Of a stretch of DNA of 13,842 bases, positions 1 through 6,042 are shown piece after piece; within the stretch, counting starts at the first letter, position 1; the number at the start of each line of letters is the position of its first letter. This DNA comes from JBDTYT01 sp040005555 (GTDB taxonomy: Bacteria > Actinomycetota > UBA4738 > HRBIN12). Location: the NCBI GenBank assembly GCA_040005555.1, contig JBDTYT010000040.1, forward strand, positions 1 through 13,842. The letters are read 5' to 3'. Under the pieces are notes generated by a model. The model was not told the DNA's origin and did no database searches. It worked only from the letters and a program-made list of their open reading frames with translations. The position numbers were made by a program, and so were the translations under genes.

Positions 1-357
1 CCACATCTGGATGAAGCGCATCGGCTCGGTCTCCGAGGCGTTCTGCTCCGAGTGCAACGCGCCGCTCCCGAGGGTCATCCGTTGCACCGAGCCCGCCCGC
101 AACGGGCCGGGCGGGCCGCCCACGTCGTCCTGATGACGGAAGGAGCCCTCGACGACGTAGGTGAGGCCCTCGATGTCGCGGTGCGGGTGCATCGGCCAGA
201 CCGCCCCGGCGATGAGACGATCGTCGTTGAAGACACGCAGCGTCCCGAACTGCACGTACGCCGGGTCGTGGTAACTGTCGAACGAATAGTGCCAGCGAGC
301 GCGGAACCACCCGCCGTCCACGTCCGAGATCTCGGCGTCGCGCCGGATCGTGATCAC
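1..357 (-). CDS. Pirin family protein (N-terminal part, cut by window start)
   Basis: This open frame runs off the left edge and gives the first 119 residues of a bicupin of the pirin/YhhW type. The metal-binding pattern of the N-terminal cupin is complete: the HPHR motif at residues 57-60 supplies H57 and H59, and the LHSE motif at 101-104 supplies H102 and E104. The segment following the HPHR motif, IEGLTYVVEG, is also characteristic of the family. Pirins bind Fe(II) and are reported as quercetin dioxygenases or redox-sensing cofactors; which applies here cannot be told. The GTG at 355-357 is chosen because it lies 25 bases after the stop of the upstream AsnC-domain gene, and the family's N-terminus begins close to it. 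No strong Shine-Dalgarno is visible, so it may be translated as a downstream cistron of the AsnC-domain gene. The C-terminal cupin lies outside the window. Confidence 0.9.
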   Translation of the reverse strand, partial: MITIRRDAEISDVDGGWFRARWHYSFDSYHDPAYVQFGTLRVFNDDRLIAGAVWPMHPHRDIEGLTYVVEGSFRHQDDVGGPPGPLRAGSVQRMTLGSGALHSEQNASETEPMRFIQMW

Positions 358-382
358 GGGGTCGACGGGTCTCGTGAGCGCG

Positions 383-616
383 TCAGAACTGGAGCACCGG
401 GCAGGTGAGCGTGCGAGTCACTCCCTCAACCGCCTGGATCGGCATCACGATCGTCTTCGCCAGCTCGTCGAGGTCGGCGGCCTCGCCGCGCGCGATCACG
501 TCGTAGGGCCCCGTGACGCCGTCGACGGTCGTGATGCCTTTGATGTTGCCGATCTCACGCGTCACGTGGCTCGCTCTACCGACTTCGGTCTGGATCAGGA
601 TGTACGCGCTGACCAC
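383..616 (-). CDS. Stand-alone Lrp/AsnC ligand-binding (RAM) domain protein
   Basis: This 77-residue protein consists only of the effector-binding alpha/beta domain found at the C-terminus of Lrp/AsnC regulators. It starts with a beta strand (AYILIQTEVG), followed by a helix, the GITTVDGVTGPYDVIARG strand-turn-strand that usually forms the ligand pocket, a second helix and a last strand. There is no helix-turn-helix, so it should not bind DNA alone. Proteins of this size are common in actinobacteria and assemble into octamer-like rings; they may sense amino acids or modulate full-length Lrp proteins. The GTG start at 614-616 follows a GAGGGGG ribosome binding site with 5 bases between. The stop is 25 bases before the pirin start, so the two probably share a transcript. 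Confidence 0.9.
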   Translation of the reverse strand: MVSAYILIQTEVGRASHVTREIGNIKGITTVDGVTGPYDVIARGEAADLDELAKTIVMPIQAVEGVTRTLTCPVLQF

Positions 617-646
617 GACTACCCCCTCGTCCGGACGGCTCCGGCT

Positions 647-676
647 ATCGTACGCGAGCCTCGCCCGCGGCGCGAA
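647..676 (-). promoter_or_regulatory. Possible promoter of the AsnC-domain gene
   Basis: Read on the minus strand there is TTCGCG at 676-671, an 18-base spacer, and TACGAT at 652-647, matching the TANNNT form of the -10 box. Transcription would begin about 640, giving a leader of roughly 24 bases that includes the GAGGGGG ribosome binding site. The -35 box is a weak match. The call rests on pattern only. Confidence 0.35.
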
Positions 677-717
677 CCTGCACCGGGTGGGCGCGTTTCT
701 CGACTCCCCTCAGCGGG

Positions 718-723
718 TATCGT
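718..723 (+). promoter_or_regulatory. Possible -10 box for the proline-rich micro-ORF
   Basis: TATCGT lies about 30 bases before the ATG at 753 and would give a leader of around 23 bases containing the GAAGGAGG ribosome binding site. A T-rich patch (TTTCT at 696-700) sits about where a -35 box would be, but it is not a good match to consensus. Confidence 0.25.
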
Positions 724-752
724 GCGAGAGCTGACCGAAGGAGGACGCCATC

Positions 753-932
753 ATGCCGAGCCCCGAATCGAGCCCGTCGCTCCAACAGCCCGAGCCGCCG
801 ATGCCGCCGCCACCACCGGAGCCCGAGCCGGCTCCGACACCCCCGCAGCCCGAGCCGGCTCCGGGGCCCTCCCCCGCGCCGCCGGTCCCGCCGACCCCGC
901 TGCCGGAGCCCGAGCGACCGCCACAGGCCTGA
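753..932 (+). CDS. 59-residue proline-rich protein of unknown function
   Basis: This is a short open frame: ATG at 753, TGA at 930-932, and an in-frame TGA at 732-734 just upstream, so the ATG is the first usable start. It is preceded by GAAGGAGG at 737-744, 8 bases before the ATG, the best Shine-Dalgarno in the window, which is the main argument that it is real. Thirty of the 59 residues are proline, with Glu, Ala, Gln and Ser making up most of the rest. There is a run of five prolines at 18-22, and related units (PEPEPAP, QPEPAP, QPEPPMP) recur. There is no signal peptide, membrane segment or known fold, and the chain should be disordered and acidic. The run of prolines would be expected to need EF-P. 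It could be an adaptor for SH3-like or envelope partners, or a low-complexity frame with no function. It is convergent with the MFS gene. Confidence 0.6.
   Translation: MPSPESSPSLQQPEPPMPPPPPEPEPAPTPPQPEPAPGPSPAPPVPPTPLPEPERPPQA
821..863 (+). repeat. Internal direct repeat in the proline-rich ORF
   Basis: The 16-base unit GCCCGAGCCGGCTCCG occurs at 821-836 and again at 848-863. A shorter part of the same block, CAGCCCGAGCCG, is at 786-797 and 846-857. The repeat encodes Pro-Glu-Pro-Ala-Pro units in frame, which suggests that the proline-rich gene grew or changes length by slippage or unequal recombination. Confidence 0.7.
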
Positions 933-975
933 ACGTCGATCCGCCGGGCCGTCGCGAATGCGGGAAGGCGCGTGG

Positions 976-2175
976 TCACATCGGGGCGACAACCGGAGCG
1001 GGCTCGGAGGCGGACAGGGCCGAGGGCGACAGCGCGAACCACGCCACCGTGGCCCCCGTGAGCGCGAGCAGTGACGCTCCCGTGTACAGCGTGACCGAGC
1101 CGAACCGATCGAACACGAACCCACCGATGCCTGCGCCCAGGATCGGCCCCAGCCCGAAGCTCGCCGTTGCGGCCATCGACTGACCGGTCGAGTACAGGGA
1201 CGACGGCAGCATGCGCCCGATCACGAGCACCCCGGTCGTGAACAGCAACCCGAATCCGAGTCCCTCGAGCACGGTCAACAACGACACGATCGTCGGGTTC
1301 GAGATGAGACCCCACAGCAAGAACCCCAAGGCATAGACGCAGCAGCCCGACACGTACAGCACACGCAGTCCGTACCGCCGGACGAGCCTCGAGGAGCTCC
1401 GCATGACCGGGACCTCCACGAGCCCGCCGAGCGCGGTCCCGATGCCGACGAGGAACGGACCACCACCCGCGGCCTCGATCTTCAGTGAGATGAAGTTCCA
1501 CGCCGCGTTGAACCCGATCCACACGAACAGCAGCGCGAGGAGGAAGAGCCAGAACCTCGGGGCGGCGCGGAACGCGGCGCCCACCGTGCCGAGGCGCCCG
1601 TGGTGCTGCTCCGAGCGCGTCGGTCGGTCCGGCACGAGCGTGGAGCTCCAGAGGAGGACGAGGATCGCGGCCGCGCCGTAGATGGGCATCGCCCAGCGCG
1701 CCCCCGCCATCTGCAGCACGAACCCGAACACGAGACAGCTGGCCGCGTACGAGAGGGACTCCCACCCGCGGATGCGGCCGTACTGGTGCATCTGGTCGTC
1801 CCCGAGGTGGACGAGCGTGAGCGCGTCGATGTTCGGACCCGTCGTGGACGACATCGCGGCGAACACGAAGGCGACGACGAGGATCGATGCGAGCGACGAC
1901 GTGAAGAACAGTGCGAACGCGGCGATCGCCGAGCCGAACGTCCCGAGCTGCAGCGCTCGCCGACGCCCGAGCGTGCTATCGGAGAGGTGTCCCCAGACCG
2001 GGTTACACAGCACGCGAGCGACCGCCGTCGTCGCGATCACGACCCCGATCTCACCGGCCGACAGGCCGCGCCCGTTCAAGAACAAGGCGAAGAACGGGAA
2101 GAACGCGGCGATCGCGATCCCGAACAACACGAACAGGACCTGGAGCGAGGTGGCGGGCGGGACCTGTCGGCGCAT
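976..2175 (-). CDS. MFS transporter
   Basis: This is a polytopic membrane protein of about 400 residues, the usual size for the major facilitator superfamily, with about 12 hydrophobic stretches. The cytoplasmic loop between helices 2 and 3 carries motif A (GHLSDSTLGRRR, about residues 63-74), and a shorter, degenerate counterpart follows the central loop. The sequence resembles the LacY/nucleoside-symporter-like branch of MFS, which moves sugars or nucleosides with protons, but no substrate can be assigned; efflux is also possible. GTG (2176-2178) and ATG (2173-2175) are adjacent. The ATG is preferred because a TACAGT box ends exactly 6 bases before it, as in a leaderless gene, while no good Shine-Dalgarno is near. 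It lies 69 bases downstream of the VOC gene on the same strand. Confidence 0.92.
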   Translation of the reverse strand: MRRQVPPATSLQVLFVLFGIAIAAFFPFFALFLNGRGLSAGEIGVVIATTAVARVLCNPVWGHLSDSTLGRRRALQLGTFGSAIAAFALFFTSSLASILVVAFVFAAMSSTTGPNIDALTLVHLGDDQMHQYGRIRGWESLSYAASCLVFGFVLQMAGARWAMPIYGAAAILVLLWSSTLVPDRPTRSEQHHGRLGTVGAAFRAAPRFWLFLLALLFVWIGFNAAWNFISLKIEAAGGGPFLVGIGTALGGLVEVPVMRSSSRLVRRYGLRVLYVSGCCVYALGFLLWGLISNPTIVSLLTVLEGLGFGLLFTTGVLVIGRMLPSSLYSTGQSMAATASFGLGPILGAGIGGFVFDRFGSVTLYTGASLLALTGATVAWFALSPSALSASEPAPVVAPM

Positions 2176-2181
2176 CACGTC

Positions 2182-2187
2182 ACTGTA
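2182..2187 (-). promoter_or_regulatory. Possible -10 box of the MFS gene (leaderless)
   Basis: On the minus strand TACAGT at 2187-2182 is followed by six bases and then ATG at 2175. That spacing would put transcription start on the initiation codon. No convincing -35 box is visible 16-18 bases upstream. Confidence 0.35.
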
Positions 2188-2244
2188 CGGGGTGGTCTCC
2201 CGGCCCTCGTTCGATCCGGGGCGGGACGGCCCGGACTGCGCGCG

Positions 2245-2745
2245 TCAGCTCGACTCGGTGCGGAGCGCTTCGGCTTCGGGGAGCTCGACGACGATCTCAA
2301 CGCTCGGCCGCTCGACGCGCTCGATCGTGACGCCGTCCGGGTCGAGGAGGTAGATGCTGCGAACGCCGTCCCAATCGCCCGCCTCGCTGATCTCGACCGG
2401 TTCGGATCTCACCGTGGCCCCGGCCCCGACGAGCCGGCGGTACGCCGCGTCGATGTCGTCCACGGCGAGACCGATGTGGCCGCTCCCGGCTTCGTTCGTC
2501 TGCTGGCGGACGGCGCCGCCGACGGGTGACGTGTACTGCAGGAGCTCGAGGAGCTGACCGCCACCGAGGTCGAGCTCGGCCCACCGCAGACGGACGTCCG
2601 GCAAGCCCGTGATCTGGCTCAGGTCCTTGCCGTCGGACGCTCCCCGGCCCAGGAACGCCAGGCCGAGCACGTCACGGTAGAAGGCGATCGAGCGGTCGAG
2701 GTCGGCGCACGTCACCGAGACGTGGTCGAGGCGGATCTCGGTCAT
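2245..2745 (-). CDS. VOC superfamily (glyoxalase/bleomycin-resistance fold) protein
   Basis: This 166-residue protein has two beta-alpha-beta-beta-beta modules of the vicinal-oxygen-chelate fold. The first starts LDHVSVTCADLDRSIAFYRD; the second starts GHIGLAVDDID and ends DPDGVTIERVE. The four expected metal ligands are all present: H8, E67, H90 and E142. It should therefore be an active divalent-metal enzyme such as a lactoylglutathione-lyase-like isomerase, an epimerase or a ring-cleavage dioxygenase relative; the sequence alone does not separate these. After the last strand there is an acidic tail of about 20 residues. The ATG at 2743-2745 is chosen because the conserved first strand begins a few residues later; an upstream ATG at 2761-2763 would add only six residues. 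It faces away from the GH4 gene and may share transcripts with the MFS gene downstream. Confidence 0.88.
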   Translation of the reverse strand: MTEIRLDHVSVTCADLDRSIAFYRDVLGLAFLGRGASDGKDLSQITGLPDVRLRWAELDLGGGQLLELLQYTSPVGGAVRQQTNEAGSGHIGLAVDDIDAAYRRLVGAGATVRSEPVEISEAGDWDGVRSIYLLDPDGVTIERVERPSVEIVVELPEAEALRTESS

Positions 2746-2827
2746 GAGCGCATCGTCGCACATCGGAGCGGTCCGGCGGAAGTAGGCATCGCGTTGTCGG
2801 CCTTCCAGGCGTGTGGAACCATGCGGC

Positions 2828-4135
2828 GTGCGACGGATCGTGATCATCGGAGCCGGAAGCGTCGAGTTCACCCGCAACATCGTGGCGGACCTCTGCTCGT
2901 ACGGCGAATTGCACGGCGAGCTCACGATCGCGCTCCACGACATCGACCCGGAGCGCCTCGCGTACGCGAAGCTCGCGGCCGAGTCGATCGTGCGACGCAC
3001 CGACGCCGCCTATGCCCTCGAGGAACACGCCGACCGCCGGGGCGCGCTGCTCGGTGCGGACCACGTGATCAACGAGATCCAGGTCGGGGGGTTCAAGGCC
3101 ACGCTGACCGACTTCGAGATCCCCGCGAGGTACGGCGTTCGCCAAACGATCGGCGACACGATCGGGATCGGCGGCATCTTCCGCGGCCTGCGGACGATCC
3201 CGGTAGCGGTGGGCATCGGTCGCGATATGCACGAGCTGTGCCCGGACGCCCTGCTGCTGAACTACACGAACCCGATGGCGATGATCCCGTGGGCCGTGTA
3301 CGCGGGCACGCCCTTCACGCGAGTCGTCGGCGTGTGCCACTCGGTCCGAGACACGCATCACTTCCTCGCGCAGACCGTTGGCGTGCCCGAGGAGGACGTG
3401 ACGTTCCGCACGGCGGGGTTCAACCACCAGTGTTTCGTCCTCGACTTCCGGCGCACGAGCACCGGCGAGGATCTGTACCCGATGCTCCGTCAGGTCGTGG
3501 ACGCCGATCCGGAGGGCCTCGGGCGGCGTGTGCGCGTCGAGCTCTTCAAGCGGTTCGGCTTCTTCCCCACCGAGTCGAGCGAGCATTCGAGTGAGTACGT
3601 GCCGTGGTTCCTCCATCACGACGACCAGGTGGCGCGGTTCCGCATCCCCATCGACGAGTACCTGCGTCGCAGCGAGGAGAACCTCGCCGACTGGGAGGCG
3701 ACGAAGGCTGCTCTCGACCGCGGCGAGGAGCTCGAGATCGAGCCGACCTCCGAGCTCGCGTCCGAGATCATCCACTCGCTCGAGACCGGTACGCCGCGCG
3801 AGGTGTACGGCAACGTCCGCAACGACGGCCTGATCGACGGCCTGCCCGAGGATGCCTGCGTGGAGGTCCCGTGCAGCGTCGACGGACACGGGTTCCGGCC
3901 CGCGGCGATCGGCGCGCTCCCCGCGCAGTGCCTCGCGCTCAACAGAACCTTCCTGAACGTCGTCCAGCTCACGGTGCGCGCCGCGCTCGAGGAGCGCCGC
4001 GAACTCGTCTACCAGGCCGCGCTCGTCGATCCCAACACAGCGGCCACGCTCACCACCGAGCAGATCGTCTCGATGGCCGATGAGCTGATCGAGGCGCACG
4101 GCGACCTGATGCCCGAGGGCATCCGGCGCGGCTGA
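2828..4135 (+). CDS. GH4 family NAD-dependent glycosidase (alpha-galactosidase/alpha-glucosidase type)
   Basis: This is a 435-residue cytoplasmic enzyme of glycoside hydrolase family 4, full length for the family. Residues 3-11 form the NAD-binding GAGS turn of a Rossmann fold. NYTNPM is at 145-150, and the metal-binding residues are C170 (GVCHSV, 168-173) and H200 (GFNH, 197-200). The SSEYVPW segment at 254-260 contains the tyrosine (Y257) expected to abstract the C2 proton. Family 4 enzymes act by NAD-dependent oxidation at C3, elimination and re-addition, needing Mn(II). Substrate could be an alpha-galactoside, glucoside, glucuronide or an amino-sugar glycoside; the sequence does not decide. 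GTG at 2828 is preferred over the in-frame GTG at 2813, since GGAA sits 9 bases ahead and the protein then begins right at the Rossmann strand. The gene ends 17 bases from the amidohydrolase end, which is on the other strand. Confidence 0.93.
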   Translation: MRRIVIIGAGSVEFTRNIVADLCSYGELHGELTIALHDIDPERLAYAKLAAESIVRRTDAAYALEEHADRRGALLGADHVINEIQVGGFKATLTDFEIPARYGVRQTIGDTIGIGGIFRGLRTIPVAVGIGRDMHELCPDALLLNYTNPMAMIPWAVYAGTPFTRVVGVCHSVRDTHHFLAQTVGVPEEDVTFRTAGFNHQCFVLDFRRTSTGEDLYPMLRQVVDADPEGLGRRVRVELFKRFGFFPTESSEHSSEYVPWFLHHDDQVARFRIPIDEYLRRSEENLADWEATKAALDRGEELEIEPTSELASEIIHSLETGTPREVYGNVRNDGLIDGLPEDACVEVPCSVDGHGFRPAAIGALPAQCLALNRTFLNVVQLTVRAALEERRELVYQAALVDPNTAATLTTEQIVSMADELIEAHGDLMPEGIRRG

Positions 4136-4152
4136 TCGAGCCGGTCGGTGCC

Positions 4153-5220
4153 TCACGCCGTGAGCCCCGGGATCAACCTCGCCGCGTTGCCCGCATAGAC
4201 GGCGCGCAGGACGTCGTCGGGAAGGTCGAGGCCGGAGATCGCCCAGCGTCCCTGCGGCGGGATCTCGTCGCTGGAGTAGGCGAAGTGCTCGTCACCGGAC
4301 TCGAGGAAGCGGAAGTGACCAGCGTAGGTTGCCGGGTCGGGCGGGAACGCGTCGGTTCCGAGGAGCACCCTGTCGGGGAAGCGTTGGATCAACGCGCGGG
4401 CGGCGCGGGGCTGACGGCCGAGCTCGGCGATGCGGGCGGCGATGTCGACGTGGAAGTTCGGGTAGGTCGCGAGCATGCGACCCACCCAGCCGAGGTCCTC
4501 GGCCGCGCACCCGACGTGGGCACCGATGAAGGTCGTCCCCGGGTGGGCGGCGACGACGGCCTCGAGGGCGGCGACCAACTGCTCGAACGTGGGGAAACGC
4601 TCGCGGTCGCCGAACCACCAGTCGGGATGGTCTAGGAGCTCCTCGAGCCGCTCGATCGCCGCGTCGAGCGGATCGAAGAAGGCCATCGGATCGGCGACGT
4701 GGATCGTCACCGGCAGGCCGAGCACGCCGGCCGCCGTCCATACCTCGGACAGCCGGGGCTCATCGGGCAGCAGCAGCTCGCCGACGTCGTCCCGGACGTG
4801 CAGGCCGAGGTCCTTCCAGACCTTCACGCCCTTCGCACCTGCCGCGGCGCTCCGCTCCAGGCTCCCGCACAACCGTTCGGGGAACCCCGGCGATGCCGCC
4901 TCGGCCCAATCGAGGTGACAGAAGGTCGCGAAGCGCCCGGGATGCGCACGATCGTAGCGGTCCAGGTTCGCCTCGAGCTCGTCGCCCCAGCGCCCGTCGA
5001 GGTTCACGATCGCGCGCACTCCACTCGCATCCATCACGGCCAACACCTCGTCGAGGTCCGGCCAGGCCGACCCGGCCGTGAGCCACGTGCCGAGGTGGTT
5101 GTGCGCGTCGACGGCGGGGAACCGCGGGCGCTCCACGCGGTGCTCGGGCACCCGGAGCCGCGACCGAGGCCGGTAGTCGCGGAGCCGCAGATCCCGGAGC
5201 GACTGGCCCTCGAGCGTCAT
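4153..5220 (-). CDS. Amidohydrolase superfamily protein (amidohydrolase-2 type TIM barrel)
   Basis: This 355-residue metal-dependent hydrolase has all the ligand positions of the superfamily: the HxH of DAHNHLG (H40, H42), H174 (VTIHVADP), H235 (FIGAHVG) and D290 (LLGTDAFPP). A lysine pair at 133/136 (GVKVWKDLG) could take part in metal or substrate binding. It resembles the PF04909 group, which contains decarboxylases, lactonases and deacylases, rather than the NagA-type amino-sugar deacetylases. The roughly 35-residue N-terminal lead is rich in Arg and has no signal peptide, so the enzyme is cytoplasmic. Its ATG overlaps the stop of the DeoR gene by 4 bases (ATGA), so translation is coupled and regulator and enzyme are made together. 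Given the sugar-transport context, a lactone or N-acyl/carbamoyl sugar substrate is plausible but unproven. Confidence 0.9.
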   Translation of the reverse strand: MTLEGQSLRDLRLRDYRPRSRLRVPEHRVERPRFPAVDAHNHLGTWLTAGSAWPDLDEVLAVMDASGVRAIVNLDGRWGDELEANLDRYDRAHPGRFATFCHLDWAEAASPGFPERLCGSLERSAAAGAKGVKVWKDLGLHVRDDVGELLLPDEPRLSEVWTAAGVLGLPVTIHVADPMAFFDPLDAAIERLEELLDHPDWWFGDRERFPTFEQLVAALEAVVAAHPGTTFIGAHVGCAAEDLGWVGRMLATYPNFHVDIAARIAELGRQPRAARALIQRFPDRVLLGTDAFPPDPATYAGHFRFLESGDEHFAYSSDEIPPQGRWAISGLDLPDDVLRAVYAGNAARLIPGLTA

Positions 5221-5975
5221 ACGGCCGTGACGGCCACGCCGGCGTCCTCGATCGCTCGCAGCATCTCGGGGTCCGCTGCGGTGTCGGTGATGAGCTCGTC
5301 GACCAGTTGGAGCGCGCAGATCCGCGCGAACGCGACCCGCCCGATCTTCGAGGAGTCGGTCACGACCACCGTCCGCCGGGCTCGAGCGATGAGGGCGAGG
5401 TTCGTGTGGGCCTCGACCTCGTGGTGCGTGGTGAGACCGGCTGCGAGCGAGATGCCGTCGACGCCGAGGAACACAGCGTCGAGGTTCACGCCGGCGAGGC
5501 TCTGTTCGGCGAGCGGGCCCACCAGCTCGTAGGACTCGGCGCGAGCCACGCCCCCGGTCACGACCAGCTTCAGGTTCGGACGCACCGCGAGCTCCGACGC
5601 GATGTTGAGCGCATTCGTCACGATCGTGAGGCGCTCCCGCGTCGCGAGGGCGCGCGCGACCTCCGTCGTCGTGGTCCCGCCGGTGAGCCCGATCGCCGCG
5701 CCCGCCGCGACGCTTGTTGCCGCCGCGTCCGCGATGCGGCGCTTCTCGTCCTGGTGACGCGCGCCCTTGTAGCGGAGCGGCAGCTCGTACACCAGCCCCT
5801 GAGCGACGGCGCCCCCGTGGGTGCGCGCGAGGAGCCGCTGATCCTCCAGCAGGTGGAGGTCGCGGCGAACGGTCGCCGTGGAGACGCCGAGCTCTCGCGA
5901 CAGATCGGTGACGGCAACCGACCCACCGTTCGAAAGACGCTCCAAGATCGCCCCGAGCCGGCCCGCTTGCCGCAC
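5217..5975 (-). CDS. DeoR/GlpR family transcriptional regulator
   Basis: This 252-residue regulator has the two standard parts. The N-terminal winged helix-turn-helix carries the family signature STATVRRDLHLLEDQRLL at 32-49, followed by the THGGAV wing. The C-terminal domain is the DeoR sensor, an isomerase-like fold that usually binds a sugar phosphate; it includes GLTGGTTTTEVA at 96-107, GVDGIS at 171-176 and VVVTDSSKIGR at 203-213. The usual LDxGTTT loop has Thr98 in place of Asp. DeoR proteins of this type mostly repress and are released by a phosphorylated intermediate. Although the frame is open further upstream to 6170, the GTG at 5973-5975 is chosen because the conserved N-terminus begins there and a TATACT box ends 6 bases before it. 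The gene is divergent from the SIS-ABC operon, its most likely target along with its own operon. Confidence 0.93.
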   Translation of the reverse strand: MRQAGRLGAILERLSNGGSVAVTDLSRELGVSTATVRRDLHLLEDQRLLARTHGGAVAQGLVYELPLRYKGARHQDEKRRIADAAATSVAAGAAIGLTGGTTTTEVARALATRERLTIVTNALNIASELAVRPNLKLVVTGGVARAESYELVGPLAEQSLAGVNLDAVFLGVDGISLAAGLTTHHEVEAHTNLALIARARRTVVVTDSSKIGRVAFARICALQLVDELITDTAADPEMLRAIEDAGVAVTAV

Positions 5976-5981
5976 GCTCGG

Positions 5982-5987
5982 AGTATA
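5982..5987 (-). promoter_or_regulatory. Probable -10 box of the DeoR-amidohydrolase operon (leaderless)
   Basis: On the minus strand TATACT at 5987-5982 is a near-perfect -10 box, followed by six bases and then the GTG start at 5975. No Shine-Dalgarno is present in that gap, so the transcript most likely starts at the initiation codon. The -35 position reads ACGCAA and is not recognisable, which would fit a promoter needing help or a weak autoregulated one. Confidence 0.5.
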
Positions 5988-5993
5988 GGAGTG

Positions 5994-6020
5994 TCGCTTT
6001 CGGGTTGCGTCCGTGAGCGA
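5994..6020. promoter_or_regulatory. Candidate operator: inverted repeat between divergent operons
   Basis: TCGCT at 5994-5998 and AGCGA at 6016-6020 form a 5-base inverted repeat with a 17-base spacer. It lies between the DeoR -10 box and the SIS -10 box and overlaps both possible -35 regions. A DeoR dimer or tetramer bound here could control both directions. The arms are short and could arise by chance. Confidence 0.25.
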
Positions 6021-6034
6021 TTCCGATCTAGTGT
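6005..6034 (+). promoter_or_regulatory. Probable promoter of the SIS-ABC transporter operon (leaderless)
   Basis: TTGCGT at 6005-6010 and TAGTGT at 6029-6034 are separated by 18 bases and match -35 and -10 boxes reasonably. Eight bases follow before ATG at 6043, with no Shine-Dalgarno in them, so the mRNA probably begins at or within two bases of the start codon. The box overlaps any upstream in-frame GTG start (6013, 6031), which argues for the ATG at 6043. Confidence 0.45.
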
Positions 6035-6042
6035 CTGCCCGA

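Noticed and set aside
753..932. CRISPR-like or satellite repeat in the proline-rich region
   Set aside because: The repeats are short, in frame and coding for Pro-Glu-Pro-Ala units; spacing is irregular and there are no unique spacers.
350..1183. A 277-residue plus-strand open frame over the AsnC-domain gene, the proline-rich ORF and the MFS end
   Set aside because: It overlaps three better supported genes, has no ribosome binding site and no domain. Its Ala/Pro-rich part is the proline-rich gene read in another frame.
2746..2827. Promoters in the divergent VOC/GH4 gap, such as TAGGCA at 2783 or GACGAT before the VOC start
   Set aside because: Neither matches TANNNT and no -35 box accompanies them, so no promoter could be supported in this 82-base gap.
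2672..4156. A 494-residue open frame on the minus strand opposite the GH4 gene
   Set aside because: It is antisense to the whole GH4 gene and extends into neighbours; its composition is that of a shadow frame and it has no recognisable domain.
4152..4164. CTCAC-GCC-GTGAG stem-loop at the GH4/amidohydrolase junction as a terminator
   Set aside because: The stem is only five pairs with a three-base loop, is partly coding and has no T-run. It is too weak to call.
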